DNA of 64,000 nucleotides from Bryobacterales bacterium (lineage in GTDB: Bacteria; Acidobacteriota; Terriglobia; Bryobacterales; Bryobacteraceae). Position numbers and translations under genes: made by a program. This document shows, piece by piece, positions 8,618-16,971 of this stretch (within the stretch, counting starts at the first letter, position 1; the number at the start of each line of letters is the position of its first letter). The notes beneath the pieces were generated by a model that was not told the DNA's origin, ran no database searches, and saw only the letters and a program-made list of their open reading frames with translations. The stretch is from the NCBI GenBank assembly GCA_020851555.1, contig JADZCM010000022.1, forward strand, positions 84,831-148,830, written 5' to 3'.

Positions 8618-9427
8618 ATGCAGAGCTTTCACATAGTGGTGTGCGGGAGCATTGTCCCAGACCCACTCCAGACCCTGGAGCCTGTCGTCAACAGTCCGGT
8701 TCCGTCCCTAAAGAACGAAATGATGCTTCCGGCCGTCCTCGATCCCTGGGCGGCGCACGCCCTTTATGAAGCTGCGAATCTCGCCCGGCAGCGGCCCGGG
8801 AGCAAGGTCTGGCTGGTCAGTCTGGGGCCGAAGGCCAAGCTCCAACAGGTGATGATGACCGTGGCGCAGAAAGCGCCGTTTGAACTGGTCGCCCTGGACG
8901 GACCCTCCGGGGGCTTCACCGACGCCTCCGAGACGGCGGCGGCCCTGGCGGAGGCCATTCAGGGAATCGCGGGTCTCGACCGGTCGCGCCTTCTGTTGTT
9001 CGGAGGCTGGGAATCCGCCTCCCGGGGCGCGGGCGCAACCATGCAGATGACCGGTGAACGGCTGGGGATCACCGACCAGTTTCAGGGGGTGGACGAACTC
9101 GAGGTTACCGAAAGCGGCGCCCTGCGGATTCTGGAGCGCGTGGAGGGCGGCAGGCACCAGTTGTCGGAATGTGAGGGACCGCCTGTCGTGTTGGGGTGGG
9201 CTACGGGCAACCTGCCGGAGCCTCCCAACAACCCCCAGGTCGGGATGGCCAACATGCGGATGGTCATGCCTGCGTTGCAGCGGGCCAAGCCCGCCAAGGC
9301 CGGAGCCGACGGCCTGACGTACCGGAGCGTGAAAGTGCCGAGCCAGCGCCGGGAGACGAGGGTCGTGAAGGACGTCCCCGCCGAGGAGATCGCGCGCGAG
9401 CTGGTAGCTTGGATCAGGAACGGGTAG
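8618..9427 (+). CDS. etfB: Electron transfer flavoprotein, beta subunit
   Basis: The beta subunit of ETF forms a soluble FAD/AMP heterodimer with EtfA. It carries electrons from acyl-CoA or similar dehydrogenases to the quinone pool. The 269 residues show the beta-subunit opening IVVCGSIVPDP, a nucleotide-binding middle region and the conserved segment ANMRMVMPALQRAKPA near residue 210. It is followed after 9 nt by etfA. It looks like a divergent ETF paralogue, since the early part deviates from the usual KRVxD opening. No dehydrogenase gene is adjacent. Confidence 0.88.
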   Translation: MQSFHIVVCGSIVPDPLQTLEPVVNSPVPSLKNEMMLPAVLDPWAAHALYEAANLARQRPGSKVWLVSLGPKAKLQQVMMTVAQKAPFELVALDGPSGGFTDASETAAALAEAIQGIAGLDRSRLLLFGGWESASRGAGATMQMTGERLGITDQFQGVDELEVTESGALRILERVEGGRHQLSECEGPPVVLGWATGNLPEPPNNPQVGMANMRMVMPALQRAKPAKAGADGLTYRSVKVPSQRRETRVVKDVPAEEIARELVAWIRNG

Positions 9428-9436
9428 GGGGAGAGC

Positions 9437-10456
9437 ATGGAGACGATTCTGGTTCTGGCGCACGTGGAAGCGGATGGGACCCTGGGACGGCCCGCCCGGG
9501 AGGCGATCGCCGCCGCACGCGCGGTCCGGGAAGGGTTGGCCGGTTCGAGCCTGGTCGTGGGACTGGCCGGCGCTGGCGCCGGCGCCGCCGCGCCACAGAC
9601 CGCGTCCTGCGGAGCGGCCCGCTGGCTGGCGGTTGAGGGGCCGGAGTTCGGAGAGCCGAGGTACGCCACCGACGCCGCGGCTGCGCAGGCCCTGGCGGAA
9701 GCGGCCTCCGCCGGCCTGGTGATCGCCGCGTCCACCAGCCGCTGGGCCCGCACGCTGGCGGGCGTGGCGCAGCGCCTCGGCGGGCGGGTGGATACGCACG
9801 TCACGGGCGTAGCCGCCGCACAGGGCAAGGTCGCCGTGAGCCGCTGGTTCTACCGCCAGCGCATGGAGGCGGAGATCGAGCGGGCGCAACGCCCTTGGTT
9901 CATTCTGGTGGACCCCGGCTGTTTCCAGCCATGGGCGGGCGAACCCGGTCCCGTGGCCGTGGAGCGGGTGGCGGCATCCGGCTCTTCGCGGACCAGGTTT
10001 GTGGAATACAGGGAGCCCGTGAGCGGCGAGCAGACCATCCGGCCGGACGCGGAGTTGCTGTTTGTCGCCGGGGCGGGGTGGACCAAAAAGCAGCCCGACG
10101 GGAAAACCCATACCGAGCAAGCCGGCGCGCTGATTCTGGATTTCCTGCGGAAGTCGCGGGCATCGCTGGGCAGCAGCAAGTCGCTCGTGGACCTGGGCTC
10201 GGAGGGCCACGCCGTGCTTCCCTTCCTGACGCACATGAACCAGGTCGGGCAGACCGGATCCACGCCGCGCCACCCCAAGGGACTGGCCACCTGCTGCCAC
10301 GGGGAGGAGCCGCACGTCGTGGGTTGGAGGTTTGTCAACGAACGCCGCGCCGTGAACCTGGATCCCAACTGCGGCTGGGCGCAGGGCAAGGCGGACGTCC
10401 TGTACGTGGCTGACGCCTTCACGGTGATGGCCAAAGTGGACGAGTTGCTGGGTTAG
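9437..10456 (+). CDS. etfA: Electron transfer flavoprotein, alpha subunit (divergent)
   Basis: Partner of EtfB. The C-terminal domain normally binds FAD. The 339-residue protein begins with ILVLAHVEADG, as alpha subunits do. It ends with GQTGSTPRHPKG ... NLDPNCGWAQGKADVLYVADAFTVMAKVDEL, which corresponds to the FAD-domain end of EtfA. The usual AVGISGAIQHLAGM stretch is replaced by a Cys/His-containing sequence (TCCHGEEPHVVGW), so FAD contacts may differ. Overlaps nothing and is preceded by GGGGAGAGC. Confidence 0.85.
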   Translation: METILVLAHVEADGTLGRPAREAIAAARAVREGLAGSSLVVGLAGAGAGAAAPQTASCGAARWLAVEGPEFGEPRYATDAAAAQALAEAASAGLVIAASTSRWARTLAGVAQRLGGRVDTHVTGVAAAQGKVAVSRWFYRQRMEAEIERAQRPWFILVDPGCFQPWAGEPGPVAVERVAASGSSRTRFVEYREPVSGEQTIRPDAELLFVAGAGWTKKQPDGKTHTEQAGALILDFLRKSRASLGSSKSLVDLGSEGHAVLPFLTHMNQVGQTGSTPRHPKGLATCCHGEEPHVVGWRFVNERRAVNLDPNCGWAQGKADVLYVADAFTVMAKVDELLG

Positions 10457-10503
10457 CGTCCTGGTTCGCCGTACTTCCGGACGCGGCTAAGGGAGCGGAG
10501 CGA

Positions 10504-11433
10504 ATGGGAGAACCGAAACGCATCGTGGTCGTTGGCAGCGCGAACATGGACATCGTCCTGCCCGTGGCGCGTCTGGCTGCGCCGGGCGAGACGATTCTGG
10601 GCGGCGACGTGGCGTTCTTCCCGGGGGGCAAGGGCGCCAACCAGGCGGCGGCAGCGGCCAAACTGGGGGGCGTGGTCTGGCTGGTTGCCGAGGTCGGTCC
10701 CGATCCCTTCGGCGCGGCGCTGGTCTCAAGCCTCCAGCAAGCCGGCGTGTTGACGGAGCACGTGGGTGTCTCAAGCCGGCCCACGGGTTGCGCCTGCATC
10801 TACGTGCTGCCGGAAGGCGAGAATTCGATTGTCGTATCGCCCGGCGCGAACGCCGCGCTCGATCCGCGGACCGCCACGGCGAGGCTGGAGGCGGTGGGCG
10901 ACGTGGGTTTCGTGCTCTCGCAACTGGAGACGCCGCTCGACACCGTCACGGCGGTCTTTGCGTCGGCGCGCGCCCGGGGGGCTACGACGGTGCTCGACCC
11001 GGCGCCGGCACAGGAACTCCCCGCGGCCCTGTTGCAGTCGGTGGACTTCCTGACTCCGAATCAGCCGGAAGCCGCCACCCTGCTGGGGGACGCGAGGCCG
11101 GTGATCCGGGACTTCGCCGATGCCGAAGAAGCCGCCGTCCGTCTTCTTTCGCTGGGGCCGAAGGCGGTGGTGATGAAACTGGGCGCGCTGGGTTGCCTGG
11201 TGGTGGACCGGCAAGAGCGGCACAGGGCCAAGGCGCACCAGGTTCAGGCGGTTGACACCACGGCGGCCGGCGATGCCTTCAACGGGGCCTTTGCCGTGGC
11301 GCTGGCCGAGGGCCGGACGGTGGCCGAGGCCGCCGCGTTCGCCAACGCCGCCGCCGGAATCTCGGTGACGCGGCCGGGGGCTCAGTCCTCGCTCGCCGGC
11401 CGCGGCGAGGTGGAGCGGTTTCTGCGGCGCTGA
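10504..11433 (+). CDS. rbsK: Ribokinase-type PfkB sugar kinase
   Basis: PfkB-family carbohydrate kinase, most like ribokinase, which phosphorylates D-ribose at O5 in the cytoplasm. The 309 residues carry the N-terminal signature GGKGANQAAAAAKLGG and the C-terminal signature DTTAAGDAFNGAFAVAL with the catalytic Asp at 257. The central LTPNQPEAATLLG segment is also typical. Length fits RbsK (~305). No ribose transporter lies nearby, so the sugar is not certain. Its downstream neighbour purN is convergent. Confidence 0.88.
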   Translation: MGEPKRIVVVGSANMDIVLPVARLAAPGETILGGDVAFFPGGKGANQAAAAAKLGGVVWLVAEVGPDPFGAALVSSLQQAGVLTEHVGVSSRPTGCACIYVLPEGENSIVVSPGANAALDPRTATARLEAVGDVGFVLSQLETPLDTVTAVFASARARGATTVLDPAPAQELPAALLQSVDFLTPNQPEAATLLGDARPVIRDFADAEEAAVRLLSLGPKAVVMKLGALGCLVVDRQERHRAKAHQVQAVDTTAAGDAFNGAFAVALAEGRTVAEAAAFANAAAGISVTRPGAQSSLAGRGEVERFLRR

Positions 11434-11458
11434 AAAGCAGGGCGCGCCGTCCGTGTCC

Positions 11459-12058
11459 TTACCGGGCCAGCACCCGCCGGCCCTCGATGCGGAAATTGCC
11501 GGAGAGCACCAGGCGAATGGCCTCGCTGTAGATGCGGTGTTCCTGCTGGAGAATGCGGGTGGCCAGCGAATCCGCGGTGTCGTCATCCAGCACCGGGACC
11601 GTGGCCTGGGCCACAATCGGGCCGGAGTCCAGGTTCTCGTCCACGAAGTGTACAGTGCAACCGGTGACCTTCACCCCGTGCTCCAGCGCCTGGTGCTGCG
11701 CGTCCAGGCCCGGAAATGACGGCAGCAACGCGGGATGAATGTTGAGGATTCTCCCGGGGAACTGCCGCACGAAGTAGGCGCTCAGCAGCCGCATGAACCC
11801 GGCCAGGCACACCAGGTCCACCTGGTTCGCCTTCAGCTCCGCCACCACCAGGCGGTCATACGCCTCCCGCTCCATTCCCTTGGACGGCAGGCACACCGCC
11901 TTCAGCCCCAGGGCGCGGGCGGTCTCCAGGCCGCGGGCCTCGGGCCGGTTGGAGATGACCACGGCGATCTCCGCGTCGAGACGCCCCGCCGCCACGTTTC
12001 CGGCAATGGCCTCGAAGTTCGATCCGCGGCCGGACAGCAGTATGCCTAAGCGCTTCAT
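11459..12058 (-). CDS. purN: Phosphoribosylglycinamide formyltransferase
   Basis: PurN transfers a formyl group from 10-formyl-THF to GAR, the third step of purine synthesis. The 199-residue protein has GRGSNFEAI near the N-terminus. The catalytic triad is Asn106, His108 and Asp144 (NIHPALLPSFPG ... VHFVDENLDSGPIVAQ), at the same positions as in the E. coli enzyme. Its ATG overlaps the purM stop by 4 nt (ATGA), so purM-purN is an operon. Confidence 0.97.
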   Translation of the reverse strand: MKRLGILLSGRGSNFEAIAGNVAAGRLDAEIAVVISNRPEARGLETARALGLKAVCLPSKGMEREAYDRLVVAELKANQVDLVCLAGFMRLLSAYFVRQFPGRILNIHPALLPSFPGLDAQHQALEHGVKVTGCTVHFVDENLDSGPIVAQATVPVLDDDTADSLATRILQQEHRIYSEAIRLVLSGNFRIEGRRVLAR

Positions 12059-13116
12059 CGATAGATCACTCTCGAGGTTGCGCCACGGGGCGTCTCGATG
12101 ACGCGCCCGATGCGGTAGTGTTCCTCGCCCAGCCTGTCGAGCAGCGCCCCGGCCCGCGCCAGCTTAGTCCGCGGGACAACCAGGATCATGCCGATACCGA
12201 GATTGAACGTCCGCCGGTAGTCGCTGCCGGGCGCCTTGCCCAGGCGTTTCAGCAGCTTGAATACGGGCGGGACCGTCCAGGCCGAGGTGTCGATCTCGGC
12301 CGCCAGGCCCGCCGGCAGGATGCGCGGTGTGTTGTCGGTGATGCCGCCGCCGGTGATGTGCGCCGCGCCGCCGAGCAGCCGCTTGGCGTGCAGCGACTGG
12401 ATGGCGCAGAGATAACTCCGGTGCACCTTGAGCAGTTCATCCGCCACGGTGCAGCCGAGTTCGGCCAGGAAAGTGCCCGGCCCGTACCCCGCCACCTCGA
12501 ACAGCAGCTTGCGCGCCAGCGAGTAACCGTTGGTGTGCAAGCCGGTGGAGGGCAATCCCAGCAGCACGTCCCCGGGCCGGATGGACGCTCCGGTCAAAAG
12601 CCGCCGCCGCTCAACCGCCCCGACGATGAAGCCGGCCAGGTCGTACTCTCCGGGCGCGTAGAAGCCGGGCATCTCCGCGGTCTCCCCCCCGATCAAGGCG
12701 CAGCCGTTCGAGGCGCACCCGCGGGCCAGTCCTTCCACCACACGGGCGGCGACCTCGGCGTCCAGCTTGCCCGCCGCGAAGTAGTCCAGGAAGAACAACG
12801 GCACCGCGCCCTGGACGGCGATGTCGTTGACGCAGTGGTTTACCAGGTCCTCGCCCACCGTGTCGTGGCGGCCGGTGAGGAATGCCAGCTTGAGCTTGGT
12901 GCCCACGCCGTCGGCGGAGCTTACCAGCACCGGGGCCTTGTAGCCCGACAGCCGGAAGCCGGCGCCGAAACTCCCGATGTCGGTCAGGACGCCCGGATGA
13001 AACGTGGCGCGCGCCAGTTTCCTAATGCGGGCCACCGCCCGGTCCGCTTCCGGGATGCTGACACCCGCGTCTTGGTATCGAACCGCTTTCGTGGCAGGCA
13101 TCGTCCGCTCAGACAC
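12055..13116 (-). CDS. purM: Phosphoribosylformylglycinamidine cyclo-ligase
   Basis: PurM is the AIR synthetase that closes the imidazole ring in purine synthesis. Up to 353 residues, with YQDAGVSIPEAD, SSADGVGTKLKLA, HCVNDIAVQGA, GGETAEMPGFY and ITGGGITDNTPRILP, all PurM landmarks. The frame opens at a GTG (13116). A TATACT -10-like element at 13125-13120 would place the transcript start near 13113. The ATG at 13101 (MPATKAVRYQDAG) is therefore the more likely start. Confidence 0.95.
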   Translation of the reverse strand: MSERTMPATKAVRYQDAGVSIPEADRAVARIRKLARATFHPGVLTDIGSFGAGFRLSGYKAPVLVSSADGVGTKLKLAFLTGRHDTVGEDLVNHCVNDIAVQGAVPLFFLDYFAAGKLDAEVAARVVEGLARGCASNGCALIGGETAEMPGFYAPGEYDLAGFIVGAVERRRLLTGASIRPGDVLLGLPSTGLHTNGYSLARKLLFEVAGYGPGTFLAELGCTVADELLKVHRSYLCAIQSLHAKRLLGGAAHITGGGITDNTPRILPAGLAAEIDTSAWTVPPVFKLLKRLGKAPGSDYRRTFNLGIGMILVVPRTKLARAGALLDRLGEEHYRIGRVIETPRGATSRVIYR

Positions 13117-13130
13117 TACAGTATACCGAC

Positions 13131-13217
13131 ATGCACAAGCGGTTCTTCATTCCGGCGCTGCTTGCGGCGTGCGGCATTTCGCGGGCGGATGAATACAAGG
13201 CTCCCACGAGAACCTGA
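13131..13217 (+). pseudogene. Tiny signal-peptide-like ORF, possibly a remnant with in-frame stop
   Basis: ATG at 13131 encodes 28 residues (start MHKRFFIPALLAACGISRAD) that look like an export signal, ending at TGA 13215-13217. The same frame continues for another 25 codons after the TGA to a TAG at 13293. It could be a broken small exported protein, a real mini-protein or chance. The rest of the 13117-13362 interval shows no other gene. Confidence 0.25.
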
Positions 13218-13362
13218 AGCGGGCACGAGGCGCGCCACTCGCTCCCCACGCCCGCCGGTGCGGGCGCGCCCTTCGCCTTCGACTCCGCCGAATAGGAGAA
13301 ACCGCGACTCATCCCGGCCGATGCGCGTAGAGGCCGGCCGGACAGGCTGCCCGCGCGGCGGA

Positions 13363-13875
13363 TCACTTGCCGGCGTTGGCGGTCTTCCAGTCCTGGATGA
13401 ACTCGTCCACGAGGTCGCTGACGATCTTCTTGCCCTGGCTCAGCGCTTCGGGCGTGAAGGTCCGCATGTAACCGGCGTCCCAGGTCTTCGCCTCGCGCAG
13501 CTTGAGGTTGGGATCGCGCGCCGTGACGGCGTCCTGCAAAAGCGATACCGTCACGTTCACGGCAAAGACGTTGGCGTCCCAAGACTGTTTGGCGTTGACC
13601 CGTACGTAGAGCACGGGCGCCCCAGGCGTCTGCCCGACCTGGGCCGCCGTCAACGTCTTGATGCCTGCCTTGGCCAGGCGTTGCTCCGCGTCGGCGTAGA
13701 CGCTCCTCTCATCCAGTCCGTACAGTTGCGCATCCTGATTGATGCGCTCCACCCTAAGGGCTACCCCGGCGAGTCCGCGCAAGGACTCCTGGTGTTGCTG
13801 GCTGGCGCACTCCGCGATTCCGCCTCCCACGAGAAGAAGAATGCCGAGGGCCGCAGCGCTGGTAAGTGATCTCAT
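13363..13875 (-). CDS. Conserved-looking exported protein of unknown function
   Basis: 170 residues beginning MRSLTSAAALGILLLVGGG, a good signal peptide, with predicted cleavage before the SQQHQ region. The mature part alternates predicted helix and strand. It contains an AEQRLAKAGIKTLT segment reminiscent of small periplasmic proteins with a mixed alpha/beta fold. No catalytic motif is evident. An ATG four codons upstream (13887) is in frame, but the one at 13875 gives the cleaner signal peptide. Function unknown. Confidence 0.65.
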   Translation of the reverse strand: MRSLTSAAALGILLLVGGGIAECASQQHQESLRGLAGVALRVERINQDAQLYGLDERSVYADAEQRLAKAGIKTLTAAQVGQTPGAPVLYVRVNAKQSWDANVFAVNVTVSLLQDAVTARDPNLKLREAKTWDAGYMRTFTPEALSQGKKIVSDLVDEFIQDWKTANAGK

Positions 13876-14031
13876 GCACCCTATCATCCCAAAAACGGAC
13901 GGGCTAAAGCTACCGGGGGGCTGCCGGGGCCGGAGTTCAGAGAATCAGAGGTTGCCCTGCCAGCGGCGCCATAAGTTACAGAAGGACGCCGGCGGGGCAA
14001 CTGGGTATCTTGGCAGGCAAGCGCCCGCAAT

Positions 14032-14865
14032 CTAGCGCGCCGCCTGCACCCGGGGAGTAGCCAGGTAGCCGATGATCTGATCCTTGCGGACCTCGTTCAC
14101 CACGATCTCGTAGGGCAGGCGCGCCCTGGCGGTATAGAACTGAAGCGGCTCATTCACGCTCTTGTCCTTCTTCTCCACTTTCTTGTCGTCCGCGATCAGT
14201 TCGAGCGTGTACTTGTTCTTCTTGGCGTCCACCTTGGTAACCCGCATGGTAATATCGCCGACCCGCTGCATCTGCTTGCTCTTCTTGATGTCGAAATCGA
14301 AGTAGTTACGGTCTCCAAGCGCCCGCAATGCGGCCAACTCCTTCGCATTCGTGGCAATCAAGCCGCTCTGAACTCCCAGGTCCCCGCGGACGCTCTTCAG
14401 TTCGGCGATGGTCTTGTCGAGTTCGGACTTGGCCGATGCCACTTCCCCGCGCACGCTGCTCACTTCGGTGGAGACGTCGGCGATCTTCGTGTGCGCCATG
14501 CTGGTCGCCTCGCGAACCGACTGTAAGTCCGCGGCCAACTGCGTCTGCTGCCTCTGGCGCTCCGCCTCCAGGCGCCTGGCGAGGTCCTCGGCATGGCGCA
14601 GCGCTTCGATCCTGGCCTGTCCGGCGGCCACGGAGGCGGTCCGCCCGGCGTTTTCGAGCTCCTCCCGCAGTTGGTCCAGGTTGCGCCGGTTAGCCGAATT
14701 CAAGAGCGAAGACGCCTCCCGCACCTTATTCACTTCGACGGCGACCGATTCGCGCATCCGCGCGACGTCCGTACGCATCCGGTCCACTTCCAGGAACAGG
14801 TACACCGAGGAAGCCACCAGGGCGATGGTGAATACCCACAATATCGCCAAGCCTACGCGCGCCAT
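14032..14865 (-). CDS. Membrane-anchored coiled-coil protein of unknown function
   Basis: 277 residues. One N-terminal membrane anchor (about residues 5-26) is followed by a long, strongly charged heptad-rich region from residue ~30 to ~170 that predicts a coiled coil. The C-terminal domain of ~100 residues (from NYFDFDIKKSKQMQRV) is probably beta-rich and contains KKNKYTLELIADDKKVEKKDK. It would sit in the cytoplasmic membrane with the coiled coil on the outer side. No enzyme motif is seen. It lies upstream of and divergent from tetR. Confidence 0.7.
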   Translation of the reverse strand: MARVGLAILWVFTIALVASSVYLFLEVDRMRTDVARMRESVAVEVNKVREASSLLNSANRRNLDQLREELENAGRTASVAAGQARIEALRHAEDLARRLEAERQRQQTQLAADLQSVREATSMAHTKIADVSTEVSSVRGEVASAKSELDKTIAELKSVRGDLGVQSGLIATNAKELAALRALGDRNYFDFDIKKSKQMQRVGDITMRVTKVDAKKNKYTLELIADDKKVEKKDKSVNEPLQFYTARARLPYEIVVNEVRKDQIIGYLATPRVQAAR

Positions 14866-15024
14866 GACTTAAGAGCCTTTCTCCGCGCCCTACGGCGCGG
14901 TCCACTTGCCGCCAGCTTCCTGTTAGTCTAGCATCGAACCCCGCGCCGGGCGCCGCCCGCCACGGAGCCGCCGCCTGGCGGGCGGGTGCGCTTTGATGGA
15001 ACTTCCTTACGCTCGCCAGCGTTC

Positions 15025-15043
15025 TGTTATACTGAGCGGTATA
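15025..15043 (+). promoter_or_regulatory. tetR promoter overlapped by a TetR-type operator
   Basis: TGTTATACT (15025-15033) is an extended -10 element. The palindrome TATACTG-AG-CGGTATA (15028-15043) overlaps it and ends 1 nt before the tetR ATG. Its core TACYG-NN-CGGTA recurs in front of tolC (15619-15632), which points to a shared TetR operator and autorepression. Confidence 0.6.
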
Positions 15044-15044
15044 C

Positions 15045-15632
15045 ATGAAGCCCGCCAGCAGGGAACGCATCAAGGAAGCTGCCATGAAGCTCTTCGCGGA
15101 TAAGGGCTATTCCGCGACTCCCACCAGCGAGATCTGCCGGCGGGCGGGCGTGACCAAGCCGGTGCTCTACTACCACTTCCAGAGCAAAGAGAATCTCTTC
15201 CGGGAGTTGGTCCGGGAGGCGTGCAGCGGAATGATACACGAGCTTACACTGGCTTCCTACCGCGGCAGTACGGCTGTCGAGAAACTGACTGATGTTCTGA
15301 CTGCGGATTTCGCATTAACAAAGCGCAACCCGCATATTACCGCGCTCGTTTTTCGAACCATGTTCGCGCCTCCAAAGGAGATGCCGAAGGTAGATTTCGT
15401 GCAGGTGGGACTGGACTGGATACGGCTGGTGGAAGGCATTCTGCGGGACGGCGTGCGGCGGGGAGGGCTCCGGTGCCGCCCCCACGAGGTGGCCGTGGCT
15501 CTCCTGGGCGTGGGCAGGATTTACTCGATCAGCCACCTGGTCCGCGGCAAGCCGGACCTGGACCGCGCCCTGGCCCGGCGTGTGGTGCGGCTCGTGGTGG
15601 GCGGCCGTGATAAAAATTCTACCGGTCGGTAG
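15045..15632 (+). CDS. TetR/AcrR-family transcriptional repressor of the efflux operon
   Basis: 195 residues. The N-terminal helix-turn-helix is clear: an AAMKLFADKGYSATPTSEI stretch, then CRRAGVTKPVLYYHFQSKENLF, the TetR signature near residues 10-50. The C-terminal ligand-binding half is helical and not family-specific. It lies directly upstream of and co-directional with tolC, adaptor and RND pump genes, so it probably represses them until a toxic ligand binds. There is almost no leader between the -10 element and ATG. Confidence 0.92.
   Translation: MKPASRERIKEAAMKLFADKGYSATPTSEICRRAGVTKPVLYYHFQSKENLFRELVREACSGMIHELTLASYRGSTAVEKLTDVLTADFALTKRNPHITALVFRTMFAPPKEMPKVDFVQVGLDWIRLVEGILRDGVRRGGLRCRPHEVAVALLGVGRIYSISHLVRGKPDLDRALARRVVRLVVGGRDKNSTGR
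15619..15632 (+). promoter_or_regulatory. Second TetR-type operator before tolC
   Basis: CTACCG-GT-CGGTAG is a perfect 6-bp inverted repeat around a 2-bp centre. It overlaps the tetR stop codon and lies 8 bp before the tolC ATG. It shares its core with the operator at the tetR promoter. An A/T-rich TAAAAATT just upstream could be part of a tolC promoter. Confidence 0.55.
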
Positions 15633-15639
15633 GTTATAG

Positions 15640-16971
15640 ATGAGACTCCACTTGCTGCTCATTTTTGTCCTGTCAATGCCGGCCGGCGCGCAGGCGCCGG
15701 CCGGAAAGGAGACGTTGACTATCGACGAAGCGGTGCGAATAGCGCTGGAGCGCCACCCGGACGTCGCCAAGGCCATGGCGTCGGCCGAGGTTCTGAAAGG
15801 ACGCATCCGCGAAGTGCGGGCACAGGCATTGCCGGACGTCAGGATCGTCTCCGGCGGAACCCGCTGGCGCGACCCGAGCTTCCTGAACGCGTCCGGGCTG
15901 GACAAGTTTCCGGAAGAACTGCGGCAGGTCATGGTGCCGACGGCGGTCAACCTGTTTGACTACAGCATCAGCGTCAGCCAGCCCCTGTATACGGCGGGCA
16001 AAGTGGGAACCGCTTTGCGGATCGCTTCCATTGAGTCGGAAGGCTCCCAACTGGACGTGGACCGTGCGCGTCAGGACCTGGCGCTGGAAGTTGTGCGCGC
16101 CTGCTACGGCCTGCTCTGGGCCGAACACGCCAGGGATCTGGTGGTGGAAACGCAGCGCCAGCGCAAGCGGCACGCCGAGATGGCCCGGGCAAGGTTCGAC
16201 AATGGCGTGGCGACCGAGGTGGACGTGTTGAGAAGCGAGGTGGCGGTCGCCAACATTGCCCCGGAACTGGTGCGGTCGGAAAACGCCATCCGGCAGGCCC
16301 GCGCGCTCCTCAACTTCTACCTGGTCCGTCCGCTGGATTTCGCCACGAAGGTGGCGGGCGGCTTCCAGGAGCGGCCCTGGGAACAATGGGACCTGGAGTC
16401 CCTCTCCCAGCAGGCGCTCCGCAGCCGTCCGGAGGTGCAGCGCCTGAGAATCGCCGAACGAAGCGCCGAGAGCCAGTTGCAGCTCGCCCGGGCGGAGAGC
16501 CGCATGCGCGCCGATTTCTCGAGCGCCTACGGAATTGTCTCGCGCCAGCCGAAGAACCTTTTCGACCCGCTGTACTCGCGCTGGAACCTGGGGGTGAACT
16601 TCACGCTGCCGGTGTTCGACGGCTTCCGCCGCAGCGGCCTGGTGTACCAGGCTACCGCCAATCAGCGCGCCGTGCGCCTGGAGCGCGAAAAGGTGGAGCA
16701 GCAGGTCCGCCTCGGCCTCCAACAGGCTCTGGACGAAATCCGGGCCGCGACGGAGACGGTGGCCGCGGCGCGCGCCAACATCGCGCAGGCGGAGCGGGTT
16801 CTGGAGATGACGCAGAGCAACTACAAGTACGGCGCGGCCACGACGCTGGACATCACCGACGCGCAGACCGCGCTGACGGAAGCGCGGACGAACCTGCTGC
16901 GAGGGATGCACGACTACTCGATTGCCCGCGCGAACCTGCTCTGGACAGCGGGGAGAAACCCATGGGAATAG
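15640..16971 (+). CDS. TolC-family outer membrane efflux protein
   Basis: Outer membrane channel of a tripartite efflux pump. 443 residues with a signal peptide (MRLHLLLIFVLSMPAGAQA). Two repeats of long helical hairpins follow, the typical OEP duplication. Segments such as VDVLRSEVAVANIAPEL and YGAATTLDITDAQTALTEARTNL are characteristic of the second and fourth helices. It is followed by the adaptor gene, whose ATG lies inside its last codons (10-nt overlap). Confidence 0.93.
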   Translation: MRLHLLLIFVLSMPAGAQAPAGKETLTIDEAVRIALERHPDVAKAMASAEVLKGRIREVRAQALPDVRIVSGGTRWRDPSFLNASGLDKFPEELRQVMVPTAVNLFDYSISVSQPLYTAGKVGTALRIASIESEGSQLDVDRARQDLALEVVRACYGLLWAEHARDLVVETQRQRKRHAEMARARFDNGVATEVDVLRSEVAVANIAPELVRSENAIRQARALLNFYLVRPLDFATKVAGGFQERPWEQWDLESLSQQALRSRPEVQRLRIAERSAESQLQLARAESRMRADFSSAYGIVSRQPKNLFDPLYSRWNLGVNFTLPVFDGFRRSGLVYQATANQRAVRLEREKVEQQVRLGLQQALDEIRAATETVAAARANIAQAERVLEMTQSNYKYGAATTLDITDAQTALTEARTNLLRGMHDYSIARANLLWTAGRNPWE

